DNA of 42,582 nt from Clostridium sp. OF09-36 (GCF_003481985.1 NZ_QUMD01000028.1:1-42582); one strand, 5' to 3'. Counted from the first letter of the stretch, positions 17,122-25,813 are shown. The notes: a model not told the origin generated them from the letters alone. Numbers and translations: made by a program.

Positions 17122-17802
17122 ATGATTAAGATTATCACCACCTACGGACAGCTTCTTCTGCTTGCAATGGGACGGACCCTGCTGCTTGCATTCTTAGGTT
17201 TGATATTCGCTTGTATCCTGGGAATGATCTTCGGACTTCTCAGTGTAGTTAAGAATAAGGCATGCAACATCATTGCACAGATCTTCGTATTCGTAATACG
17301 TGGTGTGCCGATGATCGTGCTGGCGTTCTATGTATTCTTTGGTATTCCGTATCTGCTCAATACGATCCTGGGCATCGGAAATGGCTTTACGCTGTCGGCA
17401 CTTCAGGCCGGCGTCATCTGCCTCGCCTTAAACTGCGGCGCTTACATGGCTGAGATCATCCGTGCCGGTATCCAGTCCGTGGACATCGGCCAGATGGAGG
17501 CCGGAAGATCCTTAGGTCTTCCTTACTGGAAAACCATGAGAAAGATCATTCTTCCACAGGCGATCCGTACGATGATCCCGAGTATCATCAACCAGTTTAT
17601 CATTACCGTAAAGGATACGTCTATTTTGTCCGTGATCGGATTTCCAGAGCTGGTTCTGGCTGCGAAAAACGTCCAGGCAGGCACCTTTAAGTCCTTTGAG
17701 ACCTGGACCATTGTCGGAGCCATGTATTTGATCGTTATTACGATCCTGTCTTATCTTGCGAAAATCGTAGAGAGGAGGGTAAACCGTGGAGTCAAACGAT
17801 AA
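17122..17802 (+). CDS. Amino acid ABC transporter permease
   Basis: The 226-residue membrane protein has about five helices and the HisM/GlnP-type EAA loop AGRSLGLPYWKTMRKIILPQAIRTMIPS, which docks on the ATPase. Such permeases work as homodimers with the binding protein at 16137 and the ATPase at 17786. GGGTGAGGC lies before the ATG. It overlaps the ATPase gene by 17 bases, consistent with coupled translation. Confidence 0.92.
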   Translation: MIKIITTYGQLLLLAMGRTLLLAFLGLIFACILGMIFGLLSVVKNKACNIIAQIFVFVIRGVPMIVLAFYVFFGIPYLLNTILGIGNGFTLSALQAGVICLALNCGAYMAEIIRAGIQSVDIGQMEAGRSLGLPYWKTMRKIILPQAIRTMIPSIINQFIITVKDTSILSVIGFPELVLAAKNVQAGTFKSFETWTIVGAMYLIVITILSYLAKIVERRVNRGVKR

Positions 17803-18532
17803 AGCTGTAAAGATTAAAGTTGAGAAGCTTCGCAAATGCTTTGGGGACCTGGAGGTTCTGCGGGATATCTCTACAGAGATCCATGAGGGCGAAGTGGTTG
17901 TAATCCTGGGACCATCCGGTTCCGGTAAATCCACCTTTCTGCGGTGTTTAAACAAGCTGGAGACAGCTACGGCCGGAAGCATTGTAGTGGACGGTGTCGA
18001 TATTTCAGATAAAAAAGTAAACATGAACAAAGTGCGGGAGAACATCGGCATGGTGTTCCAGCACTTTAATCTGTTCAATAACATGGATGTGCTCCATAAC
18101 CTCATGCTGGCTCCGATGGAGCTGAAAAAGGCTGACAAAAAAGAAGCGAAAGAGCGTGCTATGGCCATGTTAAAGCGGGTGGGCCTTGCTGAGAAAGCAG
18201 ATGCTTACCCGGCACAGCTTTCCGGCGGACAGAAGCAGCGTGTGGCGATTGCGCGTGCGCTCTGTATGAAACCGGATATCATGCTGTTCGACGAGCCGAC
18301 TTCTGCGCTGGATCCGGAGATGGTCGGTGAGGTTCTGGCGGTTATGAAGCAGCTGGCAGCAGATGGCATGACCATGGTGATCGTTACCCATGAGATCGGA
18401 TTTGCCAGAGAGGTGGCTGACCGTGTCATCTTCATGGATGGTGGCTACATTGTGGAGGAAGGAACTCCGCAGGAGGTCATCTTGAACCCGAAAGAAGCAC
18501 GTACCATCAGCTTCCTGAATAAGGTACTTTAG
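17786..18532 (+). CDS. Amino acid ABC transporter ATP-binding protein (GlnQ-like)
   Basis: The 248-residue ATPase has Walker A GPSGSGKST (residues 42-50), Q loop MVFQHFNLF, signature LSGGQKQRVAIARAL, Walker B IMLFDEPTSALDP and the switch His in VTHEIGF. It is closest to the GlnQ/HisP class. The start is GTG at 17786, chosen because AGAGGAGG lies seven bases upstream; no ATG fits. It powers the importer encoded by the two preceding genes. Confidence 0.93.
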   Translation: MESNDKAVKIKVEKLRKCFGDLEVLRDISTEIHEGEVVVILGPSGSGKSTFLRCLNKLETATAGSIVVDGVDISDKKVNMNKVRENIGMVFQHFNLFNNMDVLHNLMLAPMELKKADKKEAKERAMAMLKRVGLAEKADAYPAQLSGGQKQRVAIARALCMKPDIMLFDEPTSALDPEMVGEVLAVMKQLAADGMTMVIVTHEIGFAREVADRVIFMDGGYIVEEGTPQEVILNPKEARTISFLNKVL

Positions 18533-18546
18533 ACGGAGGTGCAGCC

Positions 18547-19146
18547 ATGGAAAAATATGTGATCACCATCTCCAGACAGTACGGCTCCTTTGGACGCCTG
18601 GTGGCAAAGGAGCTTTCCGAACAGCTCCATATTGATTTTATGGACCGCGATATTGTCGAAGAGACTGCGAAGCGGATGAATACGTCCGTCAAGCAGATCA
18701 GCCGCGAGGAGGAAGTCACCCGTTCCAAGTTCTCCTATCTCAGTTATCCGTTTGGACTGGGAACACCGGATGTGAGCGATGAAATCTTTCTGGTGCAGCA
18801 GAGTATCATTCAGGATTTCGCCAGCAAGGGTTCCTGCATCATTGTAGGACGCTGCGGCGCTTATTGTCTTAGAAATGAACCGAGACTTCTGCGTGTTTAC
18901 ATCTATGCGCCATACGAAGTGCGCCTGAAAAACTGTGTGGAGTATTTTGGCATGTCCGGAAAAGAAGCCGTGCGGGCTGTCAATGAGGCCGATAAGGCAC
19001 GGGAACATTATCACAAAAAATACATCCCCGGATATCAGAATGATACGTTAAACAGTGATCTGTGCATCAACAGCGCATATTACAGTATCGAGGAAGCCGC
19101 AGAGCTGATCAAGCAGGCGGCACGGATGAAATTTGGGGAGATATAA
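18547..19146 (+). CDS. Cytidylate-kinase-like protein (PF13189)
   Basis: The 199-residue product starts MEKYVITISRQYGSFGRLVAKELSEQL, a relaxed P-loop typical of the cytidylate-kinase-like family, and contains the lid-like IIVGRCGAYCLRNEPRLLRVYIYAP and the arginine-rich LKNCVEYFGMSGKEAVRAVNEADKAREHYHKKY. Substrate and role of this family are not established; true CMP kinase activity is uncertain. It follows the ATPase gene by 14 bases with GGAGGTG before the ATG, so it belongs to the amino-acid uptake operon, perhaps as a regulatory phosphotransferase. Its stop codon is inside a 111-bp hairpin. Confidence 0.85.
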   Translation: MEKYVITISRQYGSFGRLVAKELSEQLHIDFMDRDIVEETAKRMNTSVKQISREEEVTRSKFSYLSYPFGLGTPDVSDEIFLVQQSIIQDFASKGSCIIVGRCGAYCLRNEPRLLRVYIYAPYEVRLKNCVEYFGMSGKEAVRAVNEADKAREHYHKKYIPGYQNDTLNSDLCINSAYYSIEEAAELIKQAARMKFGEI

Positions 19147-19251
19147 CAATATCACACAGTAACGAACGAGGGCCGAAAGGTTTCGTCCCCGCCATTCGGC
19201 GGGGACGGAACCTTCCGGCCCATTTGTGTTTACTGTGCGATATTGTTATAT
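19141..19251. repeat. 111-bp hairpin overlapping the kinase stop codon
   Basis: ATATAACAATATC (19141-19153) is perfectly complementary to 19239-19251. Pairing continues inward through CACAGTAA/TTTACTGTG, GGGCCGAAAGG/CCTTCCGGCCC and CGTCCCCGCC (19184-19193)/GGCGGGGACG (19198-19207), closing on ATTC. It is far longer than a standard terminator and has no T run. It may be a REP-like palindromic unit that also marks the end of the operon. Confidence 0.7.
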
Positions 19252-19255
19252 ATCC

Positions 19256-19284
19256 TTGCGCAAGTGTGGAAAACACCGTACAAT
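19256..19284 (+). promoter_or_regulatory. Promoter of adenosine deaminase
   Basis: TTGCGC (19256-19261), a 17-base spacer and TACAAT (19279-19284), 47 bases before the ATG. Confidence 0.5.
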
Positions 19285-19330
19285 AATAGGAGATTATGCA
19301 TTTGTAAATAGTATATGAGGTGAATTGTTT

Positions 19331-20341
19331 ATGAATAGAGAGAACAGCGGTTGTCTAATTGATCTTCATGCCCATCTGGACGGTAGTGTGACCGTAGATA
19401 TTGCGAAAAAGCTGGCTGCACTGCAGAATATTGCGCTGCCAACGGACAAGGATGACGAACTTCTGGCGCTTTTGTCGGTGCCGGAGTCTTGCGAGAGTTT
19501 AAATGACTTTTTGCAGTGCTTTGACCTGCCGGGGAAACTGATGCAGACACTGGAAGGATTGAAGAATGCAGTGACTCTTGTGTTGGAGAATATGGCAGCG
19601 GATGGCGTGATCTATGCGGAACTGCGCTTTGCGCCGCAGTTTCATACATTAGATGGTATGACTCAGGAGGAGGCAGTGCAGGCGGCCATCGCGGGTTTAA
19701 AGGATGCTCCGATTCCGGCAAACCTGATCTTGTGCTGCATGCGCGGCGAGGGCAATGAAAAGGAAAATGAGGAAACCATGATGCTGGCTAAGCAATATCT
19801 GGTTGAGGACCATGGTGTGACGGCTATGGATCTTGCCGGAGCAGAGGCACTGTTCCCGACAGAGAAATATCTCGGTCTGTTTGAAAAGGCAAAGGCAATG
19901 GGAATCCCGTTTACTGTTCATGCGGGAGAGGCAGCAGGACCGGAGAGTGTACGCGCTGCAATCCAGACTGGAACAAAACGGATCGGTCACGGGGTGCGCA
20001 GTACGGAGGATGAAAGCGTGGTGGAACAGATCCGAGACAGAGGCATTACTCTGGAAATGTGCCCGACCAGTAACCGTCAGACGCACGCAATCCCAGATAT
20101 GAAACAGTATCCACTGATTCCTTTCCTGGAAAGCGGAATCAGGGTTACGGTCAATACGGATGATATGGGAATTGAGCGAACCTGCCTGTCAAAAGAATTT
20201 GAATATTTGAGACGCGAGTTTGGATTGACAAAAGCACAGGAAAAGAAATTATTGCTGAATGCGGCAGATGCGGCGTTTGCAAGTGAGGAAACGAAGGAGA
20301 TGCTGCGGGAGAAGATTCTTGCGGTGTATGCAGCAGATTGA
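19331..20341 (+). CDS. add: Adenosine deaminase
   Basis: The 336-residue enzyme shows all metal-site motifs of adenosine deaminase: DLHAHLDGS with His13 and His15, the third ligand in FTVHAGEAAGPESV, KRIGHGVRS, and VNTDDMGIE with the zinc-binding and catalytic aspartates. It converts adenosine to inosine in the cytoplasm for purine salvage. I start it at the ATG at 19331 because GAGGTG lies eight bases upstream; a TTG at 19325 is too close to that site. It has its own promoter after the long hairpin and so is separate from the uptake operon. Confidence 0.93.
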   Translation: MNRENSGCLIDLHAHLDGSVTVDIAKKLAALQNIALPTDKDDELLALLSVPESCESLNDFLQCFDLPGKLMQTLEGLKNAVTLVLENMAADGVIYAELRFAPQFHTLDGMTQEEAVQAAIAGLKDAPIPANLILCCMRGEGNEKENEETMMLAKQYLVEDHGVTAMDLAGAEALFPTEKYLGLFEKAKAMGIPFTVHAGEAAGPESVRAAIQTGTKRIGHGVRSTEDESVVEQIRDRGITLEMCPTSNRQTHAIPDMKQYPLIPFLESGIRVTVNTDDMGIERTCLSKEFEYLRREFGLTKAQEKKLLLNAADAAFASEETKEMLREKILAVYAAD

Positions 20342-20398
20342 GTGCAGATGTAGGAATCGCAGAACCAGAAGGGAAAATGTTCTATTCAAACGGATTCT

Positions 20399-20554
20399 AT
20401 GGCAGAATTGTTGATTCAGAATATTCAAAATACGTTCCGACTTGAAATTGGAACCGCCGCTGCGATAGAATGGAACAAAGGACTGCTGAGTCTGACACTC
20501 AGTGAGGAAGCTGGTTCTGGAAGAACGCGCCGATATCTTCCACTGGGAATCGGT
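20399..20554 (+). pseudogene. C-terminal relic of a GH32 sucrose hydrolase
   Basis: Directly upstream of fructokinase, in the same frame, the sequence reads LEIGTAAAIEWNKGLLSLTLSEEAGSGRTRRYLPLG. This resembles the beta-sandwich end of GH32 sucrose-6-phosphate hydrolases, the normal partner of fructokinase. Nothing of the catalytic propeller is present and there is no ribosome binding site. It is a short remnant, identified by resemblance and context only. Confidence 0.4.
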
Positions 20555-20572
20555 ATAACAGGAGGATTTTTT

Positions 20573-21559
20573 ATGAAAAAAGTTACCGCAATCGGAGAAC
20601 TCTTAATTGACTTTGTCCCACAGCAGAAAGGCTGCGCACTCAAAGATGTAACTGAATTTAAACGCGTGGCAGGAGGCGCTCCTGCCAATGTCGTCACCGC
20701 TGTCAGCAAACTTGGCGGTCGCGGTGTTATGATTTCTCAAGTCGGAAAAGATGCATTCGGAGAACACATCCGAGATGTATTGCAGGAAAATGGCGTAGAC
20801 ACCAGATATGTATTCCAAACCGAGAAAGCGAATACCGGTCTTGCCTTCGTTTCCCTGGATGCAGGTGGAAACCGCGAATTTTCTTTTTTCCGCAATCCAA
20901 GCGCGGATCTGTTTCTCGCTCCGGAACAGATTACAGAAGAAATGTTAACTGACACAGCAATCATCCATTTCTGCTCTGTTGATCTGGTAGACGCTCCGAT
21001 AAAACATGCACATGAGAAACTGATTCAAATGGCACAGGAAAAAGGAATCCTTGTCAGCTTTGATCCAAATGTCCGGCTTCCTCTGTGGAATAGTCCGGAA
21101 GACTGTCAGAAAACCATTCGGGAATTTCTTCCGATGGCAGACATTATCAAACTTTCCGATGATGAAGTCGAATTTGTTACCGGATGCAAAACCGAAACGG
21201 AAGCTGTTGCAAAATTGTTCGAAGGGCGCTGCAAGCTGGTGATTCTGACCAGGGGCGCAAACGGTTCCAGTGTTTACACCAAAACAGCTGCAGCTCATAC
21301 GCCTGCCCGCAAGGTGAAACAGGTCGTTGATACAACTGGCGCAGGCGACTCCTTCGCAGGTTCCTTCCTCTTTCAGCTTGTTCAGTCTGGCTGCACGAGA
21401 GACGACCTCGACTCCATTTCTGAGCGGGACCTGACTCAGTTTTTAAATTTTTCTGCCGATTACGCCGCTCTTACCGTTGGAAAGATGGGTGCTGATATGG
21501 CAACAATGGAAGAAATGAACGCGCGTATAGCGTATAAAAAACTCCCAGGCACCGGATAA
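20573..21559 (+). CDS. scrK: Fructokinase (PfkB family)
   Basis: The 328-residue kinase starts MKKVTAIGELLIDFVP and has the N-terminal PfkB signature GGAPANVVTAVSKLGG and the C-terminal one DTTGAGDSFAGSFL, whose GAGD forms the anion hole and catalytic base. It phosphorylates fructose at O6 using ATP, probably from sucrose. The frame is open 58 codons further upstream, but the start at 20573 is fixed by ACAGGAGG seven bases before the ATG; the upstream part is a GH32 relic. The stop lies inside its own terminator. With the hydrolase partner lost, the enzyme may now serve free fructose or a locus elsewhere. Confidence 0.9.
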   Translation: MKKVTAIGELLIDFVPQQKGCALKDVTEFKRVAGGAPANVVTAVSKLGGRGVMISQVGKDAFGEHIRDVLQENGVDTRYVFQTEKANTGLAFVSLDAGGNREFSFFRNPSADLFLAPEQITEEMLTDTAIIHFCSVDLVDAPIKHAHEKLIQMAQEKGILVSFDPNVRLPLWNSPEDCQKTIREFLPMADIIKLSDDEVEFVTGCKTETEAVAKLFEGRCKLVILTRGANGSSVYTKTAAAHTPARKVKQVVDTTGAGDSFAGSFLFQLVQSGCTRDDLDSISERDLTQFLNFSADYAALTVGKMGADMATMEEMNARIAYKKLPGTG

Positions 21560-21581
21560 GTACCGATGTCTGGGAGTTTTT
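21536..21581 (+). terminator. Terminator of fructokinase
   Basis: AAAAAACTCCCAG pairs with CTGGGAGTTTTT; the left arm is inside the last codons of the gene. Confidence 0.85.
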
Positions 21582-21586
21582 ATTAG

Positions 21587-21615
21587 TTGTTTCTATCTCG
21601 TTCCCGATATATAAT
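21587..21615 (+). promoter_or_regulatory. Promoter of the DUF4317/J-domain/hydrolase operon
   Basis: TTGTTT (21587-21592), a 17-base spacer and consensus TATAAT (21610-21615), 26 bases before the ATG at 21642. Confidence 0.65.
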
Positions 21616-21641
21616 AGAAGAAAACAATCAAGGGGATTATT

Positions 21642-22265
21642 ATGATTAACCGGGAAGATATGCTGGAACTGACCAGGCGCATGACACCGGCACGCTCGTC
21701 GGTTGGGCGGATCGCCGGGGCATATTTTGACGAGGAAGGCTATGTGGACGGAACCTTCAATACCAATTTTTTGAAACTGTCTGTGCCGGAGCGGACGAAA
21801 AACTTAAATCTTGCCAAGTCTGTGTTATTTTCGAGCACCAATGAACAGTTAAAAGAATATCGCATTCCGGACAGCGCAAGAAAGCCGGGCGGATTATGGC
21901 AGCTGCTTAACGCCATCAAAAAAGACGGTATGAAGAATGATGCGTCGTTGGATTTGTTTTACGAAGTATTTGGAGAACATTTCCAGCCAGGTTACCCGTA
22001 TGCGGTATTTCTCTTCCACGGACGGTACGATGTACCAGTAAAGGGAAGTGACAAAGAGTGGCTGGAGGGATCCGAGGAGATTTACGAATATCTGATCCTA
22101 ACTGTCAGTCCGCTGGCAGGGGAGTATGAGCCGGGAGAGGCAGAGTTTGGATTTTTATACCCGGCATTTAAGGAGCGCGGCGCAGCACTGAATTTTGTAA
22201 ATATCTTTGAAAAGAATCCAGAGCGCGTGCACCGAAAACTGGGTGCCTGGATCTTAAAAGGTTAA
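21642..22265 (+). CDS. DUF4317 family protein, short form
   Basis: The 207-residue protein opens MINREDMLELTRRMTPARSSVGRIAGAYFDEEGYVDGTFNTNFLKLSVPERTKNLNLAKSVLFS, the start of the DUF4317 family, known mainly in gut Firmicutes and of unknown function. Members I recall are often near 380 residues, so this may be a short form or may have lost its second half; the end ...FEKNPERVHRKLGAWILKG shows no obvious break. No signal peptide or membrane helix. AAGGGGA precedes the start. The J-domain gene begins five bases after the stop, so the two are translated together. Confidence 0.75.
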   Translation: MINREDMLELTRRMTPARSSVGRIAGAYFDEEGYVDGTFNTNFLKLSVPERTKNLNLAKSVLFSSTNEQLKEYRIPDSARKPGGLWQLLNAIKKDGMKNDASLDLFYEVFGEHFQPGYPYAVFLFHGRYDVPVKGSDKEWLEGSEEIYEYLILTVSPLAGEYEPGEAEFGFLYPAFKERGAALNFVNIFEKNPERVHRKLGAWILKG

Positions 22266-22270
22266 GTGCT

Positions 22271-23401
22271 ATGGCTAGTCGAAACAGGATGAAGTTGCAG
22301 CAGGCGGTCTGGATTCTGAATCTGTCCGAGAAAGATGATTTTGATACAGCCAAAAAGAAGTACCGGAAGCTGATGGGAACTTTTCACCCAGATGCGGTGG
22401 ACCGGGATCAGCCGGAGGAAATCCGTCAGGAATATGTGCGGCGTTCCCAGGAAATCAATGAGGCATATCAGGTTCTACGGGAAATTTCGGAGCAGGGAAA
22501 ATGGGGGAGTGTGCAGAGCTGCTTTGAGAAACAGCAACGTAGTGGAACGAATTCAGCGAAGGGACACAGTGGACAAAAACAGGCAGGTGGGTATCGTGAA
22601 CAAAACTGGAAAGAGAAATATCAGCAAAACTCTGCTTCAGATCGCGAAAAATGGGCTCCGTACCAGAATGGCGAGGAGAATGAATCTGCATTTTGTGAGC
22701 GTAATATTTACTGCCATTACAGTATGAAAACCGAGACGGAAACACCGCTTTACTATAAAGCAGCCCGGGGACGGTATTTCTGGAATCCGGAAGAAGAGAC
22801 CTTTTCTTTGTTTCTGACCAGTCTTCATCATGCGTCAAAGGAACTGCTGGAACAGGCGGAGGAAGCGTGGCTGACATCTGGAAAAAGGAAAATGGGTATC
22901 AGTGCCGAAGAACGATTTGCGCGTCAGGCGCAGCTGATCCCTCTTCTGGCAGGACAGTTTCTTCATCCGGTCAAGACGCTGAAGCGTCTGGCAAAACCAG
23001 AACAGACCGATGAGAATGGACGTGTGATCTACCATTTTCAGGCATTTCTTGGCTCAGGGCCGTATGGAACATTTGGAAAACGGCTGGATGCGTTAAACGA
23101 GGGAGACTGGTTGTTTCCAGAGTCATTTCAGGGAAATAAGATCATGGTAAAGACGCAGGAAGAAATGAGTCTGGGTCACCTTTCGCTGAAAGAGGACTGG
23201 CTGTATTTCTGTCTGATCCCGCTTCTGAAAAAACGGAAAGGCCAGATAAAAATGGTGGTGCGGCAGAAAAAGGCGGTGCGAAAGAATGGAAGACGCCAGA
23301 CTGTGGCAGAGATTGATCTGTATTTCCGTATGGAACCGGAGCTATCGTGGCATGCTGACAGTGATACGAATCTTGAAATTGCAAAGATTTTGAACTTTTG
23401 A
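22271..23401 (+). CDS. J-domain protein
   Basis: The 376-residue protein has an N-terminal J domain (residues 7-70: AVWILNLSEKDDFDTAKKKYRKLMGTFHPD..., HPD at 39-41), the module that stimulates Hsp70 (DnaK) ATPase. A Gln/Asn/Lys-rich linker (about 75-130) and a 240-residue C-terminal region with no recognisable domain follow. It lacks the zinc and substrate domains of DnaJ, so it is a class III J-protein that probably brings DnaK to one specific client. The client may be the co-translated DUF4317 protein (inference). Confidence 0.75.
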   Translation: MASRNRMKLQQAVWILNLSEKDDFDTAKKKYRKLMGTFHPDAVDRDQPEEIRQEYVRRSQEINEAYQVLREISEQGKWGSVQSCFEKQQRSGTNSAKGHSGQKQAGGYREQNWKEKYQQNSASDREKWAPYQNGEENESAFCERNIYCHYSMKTETETPLYYKAARGRYFWNPEEETFSLFLTSLHHASKELLEQAEEAWLTSGKRKMGISAEERFARQAQLIPLLAGQFLHPVKTLKRLAKPEQTDENGRVIYHFQAFLGSGPYGTFGKRLDALNEGDWLFPESFQGNKIMVKTQEEMSLGHLSLKEDWLYFCLIPLLKKRKGQIKMVVRQKKAVRKNGRRQTVAEIDLYFRMEPELSWHADSDTNLEIAKILNF

Positions 23402-23431
23402 TCTTCGGGAAAGTTGGGGTGATATTATATA

Positions 23432-24406
23432 ATGAAGAAACGGGAATTTTACCTGCCGTCCAGTGACGGGAAAAACAGGCTGCATTGTGTGGAGTGGATG
23501 CCGGAATTAAAAAATGGACAGCAGCCGCAGATTCGGCTCTGGGTACAGCTGGTACATGGGATGAATGAGCACATGGGCCGCTACGGAGAATTTGCATCTT
23601 TTCTGGCAGAGCATGGCATTGCCGTGATCGGGCATGACTGTCTTGGACATGGCTCAACAGCGCCGTGCAAAGAAGAACGGGGATTTTTCGGGGAACATCA
23701 GGGTGGAACGTTCCTGATTCGTGATATGCACCGCATTGCCAGCTACGGAGCCAAACGGTTCTCACATGCGAAGCATGTGATGTTGGGACACAGTATGGGT
23801 TCTTTTCTGACCAGACGGTATCTGGCGGCCTATCCGGGGGCAGAACCGGATGGCGTGATCCTGTTAGGCACAGGTTTTCCATCTCCCGGCCTTGTGTTTA
23901 CCGGCGAAATGCTAGCGATGATGTTTGGAAAATTATGTGGAAATCATTATCGGAGCCGTCTGCTGTATGAAATGTCGATTGGAAATTACAGCCGGAAATT
24001 CTGGCCAATCCGGACGCATTATGACTGGCTGACCAGGGACGAGCGTTATGTAGACCGTTTTCTGCACAATGAAGTCTGTAATTTTATCTTTACGGCAGGA
24101 GGATACCGGGACTTTTTCCATGAGATCCGCGCTGCAGAAGAGGCAGAACAAGACGGATATATTCCGAAAACGATTCCGTATCTGATCCTGTCCGGTGACC
24201 AGGACCCGGTGGGAGAGCAGGGGAAAGGTGTCAAAAAGCTGGTGAAGCTGTATCAGAAAATTGGAGTGGAAGACGTAACAATGAAGCTATATCCGGGGGC
24301 ACGCCATGAAGTGCTGAATGAGGTGAATCGGGAAGAGGTGTTTAAAGATATATTTGAGTGGTTAGGAAAATGGCTAGACAGTAAGCATGAGGATGACAAA
24401 GAATAG
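23432..24406 (+). CDS. Alpha/beta hydrolase (monoacylglycerol lipase-like)
   Basis: The 324-residue hydrolase carries HGMNEHMGRYGEFASFLAEHGIAVIGHDCLGHGST, nucleophile elbow GHSMGS (Ser121), the acid near 256-258 (SGDQDPVG) and His292 (GARHEVLNE). This is the serine aminopeptidase S33 / monoacylglycerol lipase-like group, which hydrolyses lipid esters. No signal peptide, so cytoplasmic. GGGGTG lies before the ATG. It is the third gene of the operon and is followed by a strong terminator. Confidence 0.88.
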   Translation: MKKREFYLPSSDGKNRLHCVEWMPELKNGQQPQIRLWVQLVHGMNEHMGRYGEFASFLAEHGIAVIGHDCLGHGSTAPCKEERGFFGEHQGGTFLIRDMHRIASYGAKRFSHAKHVMLGHSMGSFLTRRYLAAYPGAEPDGVILLGTGFPSPGLVFTGEMLAMMFGKLCGNHYRSRLLYEMSIGNYSRKFWPIRTHYDWLTRDERYVDRFLHNEVCNFIFTAGGYRDFFHEIRAAEEAEQDGYIPKTIPYLILSGDQDPVGEQGKGVKKLVKLYQKIGVEDVTMKLYPGARHEVLNEVNREEVFKDIFEWLGKWLDSKHEDDKE

Positions 24407-24441
24407 CCGACTGGATGCTTGGCCAGGATAATAAACAAGAA

Positions 24442-24485
24442 GAAGCCCTCAACTGTGCGGCAACACGGTTGAGGGCTTCGTTCTT
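24442..24485 (+). terminator. Terminator of the hydrolase operon
   Basis: GAAGCCCTCAAC (24442-24453) pairs perfectly with GTTGAGGGCTTC (24468-24479), followed by GTTCTTTGTT. The region to 24594 has no gene. Confidence 0.75.
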
Positions 24486-24594
24486 TGTTCGTGTGGAACA
24501 TTGCTACTTTTTGCCTAATGGCATTATAGCATATGCAGACAAGGAATGCAATATTCTTCAAACACGAAATATCACAAAAAAATTTTACAAAATT

Positions 24595-25722
24595 TTACAA
24601 ACATTCACTGCCCCAGACTTCCTCAGCAATTTCTTTGACCAGAGCGAGTTTTGCCCACTGCTCTTCTTCGGTGAGCTTATTGCCAATTTCGCAGGATGCG
24701 AAGCCGCACTGCGGGCTGAGATACAGGCGGTCGAGCGGGATATATCTGGCAGCTTCATGGATCCGGCGGATTACGGTCTCCTTGTCCTCAAGCTTCGGGG
24801 ATTTGGTTGTGATCAGACCAAGTACCACTTTTTTGTCCGGGCTTACCTTTGCGAGCGGAGCGAAGCCACCGGAACGCTCATCGTCATATTCCAGATAGAG
24901 GGCATCAACGTGTTCCTGGGCGAAAACATAATCTGCAACGGAGTCATACGGACCGCTGGTAAAGAAGGTAGAGTGGTAGTTTCCGCGGCAGATGTGAGAG
25001 TTGATCACCATGTCGGCCGGTTTTGCTTCCAGCGCCAGATTGTTGACTTTCAAAAGTTCGGTCTTTACGTCGTCCAGATTAAGACCGAGAGCACTGTAAC
25101 GCAGTTTGGCAGCATCGCCTACGACTGCGCCCCAGGTACAGTCATCGAACTGGAGGTTGCGGCATCCGGCTTCATAAAACTGACGGATCACGTCCTGGTA
25201 AGCGACACCGATGTCATGGATCAGTTCTTCGTTGGTCGGATAGAACTTTCTGGTGCTTTCCAGGTTTAGTGGAACGATCATCTGCTGGAACATCTGGGCT
25301 GGAGCCGGAATGGTATATTTTGCAACGGTATTCTCATCCTCGAACTGCTTTAAGAATTTAAAGTACTCTACAAAAGGATGTGCTTTCGCTTTTACCTTGC
25401 CAACCAGATAAGTATCTTCAACTGCTGCAAGCTCTGCGTGAAACGGTACGCCGGAACCGCTCTGTTTGTGGGCAACACCCTCAAAACCCCACATAAAGTC
25501 TAGATGCCAGTAGGTTCTGCGGAATTCTCCATCGGTGATCACATGATAACCGGCAGCCTTCTGCTTTGCTACAACATCGCGGATCGCATCGTTGATCACG
25601 GTGTCTAACTGATCTTTGCTGATCTTGCCTTCTTCGAACTGTTTTTTGGCCTCTTTTACGGATTCCGGGCGTAAAAAGCTGCCTACGTAATCATAACGGA
25701 ATGGTGTATAGAAATTGCTCAT
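24595..25722 (-). CDS. MetE-like cobalamin-independent methyltransferase (YxjG/YxjH type)
   Basis: The 375-residue barrel resembles only the C-terminal half of MetE. Zinc ligands are visible: His243 and Cys245 in NSHICRGNYHS, and Cys339 in LSPQCGFASC. The N-terminus YDYVGSFLRPESVKEAKKQFEEGKIS is typical of the stand-alone YxjG/YxjH group, which methylates homocysteine or a related thiol from a methyl donor other than the full MetE folate. GGAGCATTCCCC precedes the ATG. I see no S-box or T-box leader: the upstream region is short and holds only a promoter and a terminator. Confidence 0.88.
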   Translation of the reverse strand: MSNFYTPFRYDYVGSFLRPESVKEAKKQFEEGKISKDQLDTVINDAIRDVVAKQKAAGYHVITDGEFRRTYWHLDFMWGFEGVAHKQSGSGVPFHAELAAVEDTYLVGKVKAKAHPFVEYFKFLKQFEDENTVAKYTIPAPAQMFQQMIVPLNLESTRKFYPTNEELIHDIGVAYQDVIRQFYEAGCRNLQFDDCTWGAVVGDAAKLRYSALGLNLDDVKTELLKVNNLALEAKPADMVINSHICRGNYHSTFFTSGPYDSVADYVFAQEHVDALYLEYDDERSGGFAPLAKVSPDKKVVLGLITTKSPKLEDKETVIRRIHEAARYIPLDRLYLSPQCGFASCEIGNKLTEEEQWAKLALVKEIAEEVWGSECL

Positions 25723-25777
25723 GGGGAATGCTCCTTTTCGTTTGTTTTTCCATTTGCAGTCTGGAATTGATGTATTT

Positions 25778-25805
25778 ATTGTACGGACAAGCAGGGAATT
25801 TGTAA
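25778..25805 (-). promoter_or_regulatory. Promoter of the MetE-like gene
   Basis: On the minus strand TTACAA (25800-25805), a 16-base spacer and TACAAT (25778-25783). Confidence 0.55.
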
Positions 25806-25813
25806 AATATGGG

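Noticed and set aside
22392..22727. Second-frame protein inside the J-domain gene
   Set aside because: It lies wholly within a well-supported gene in another frame and has no independent support.
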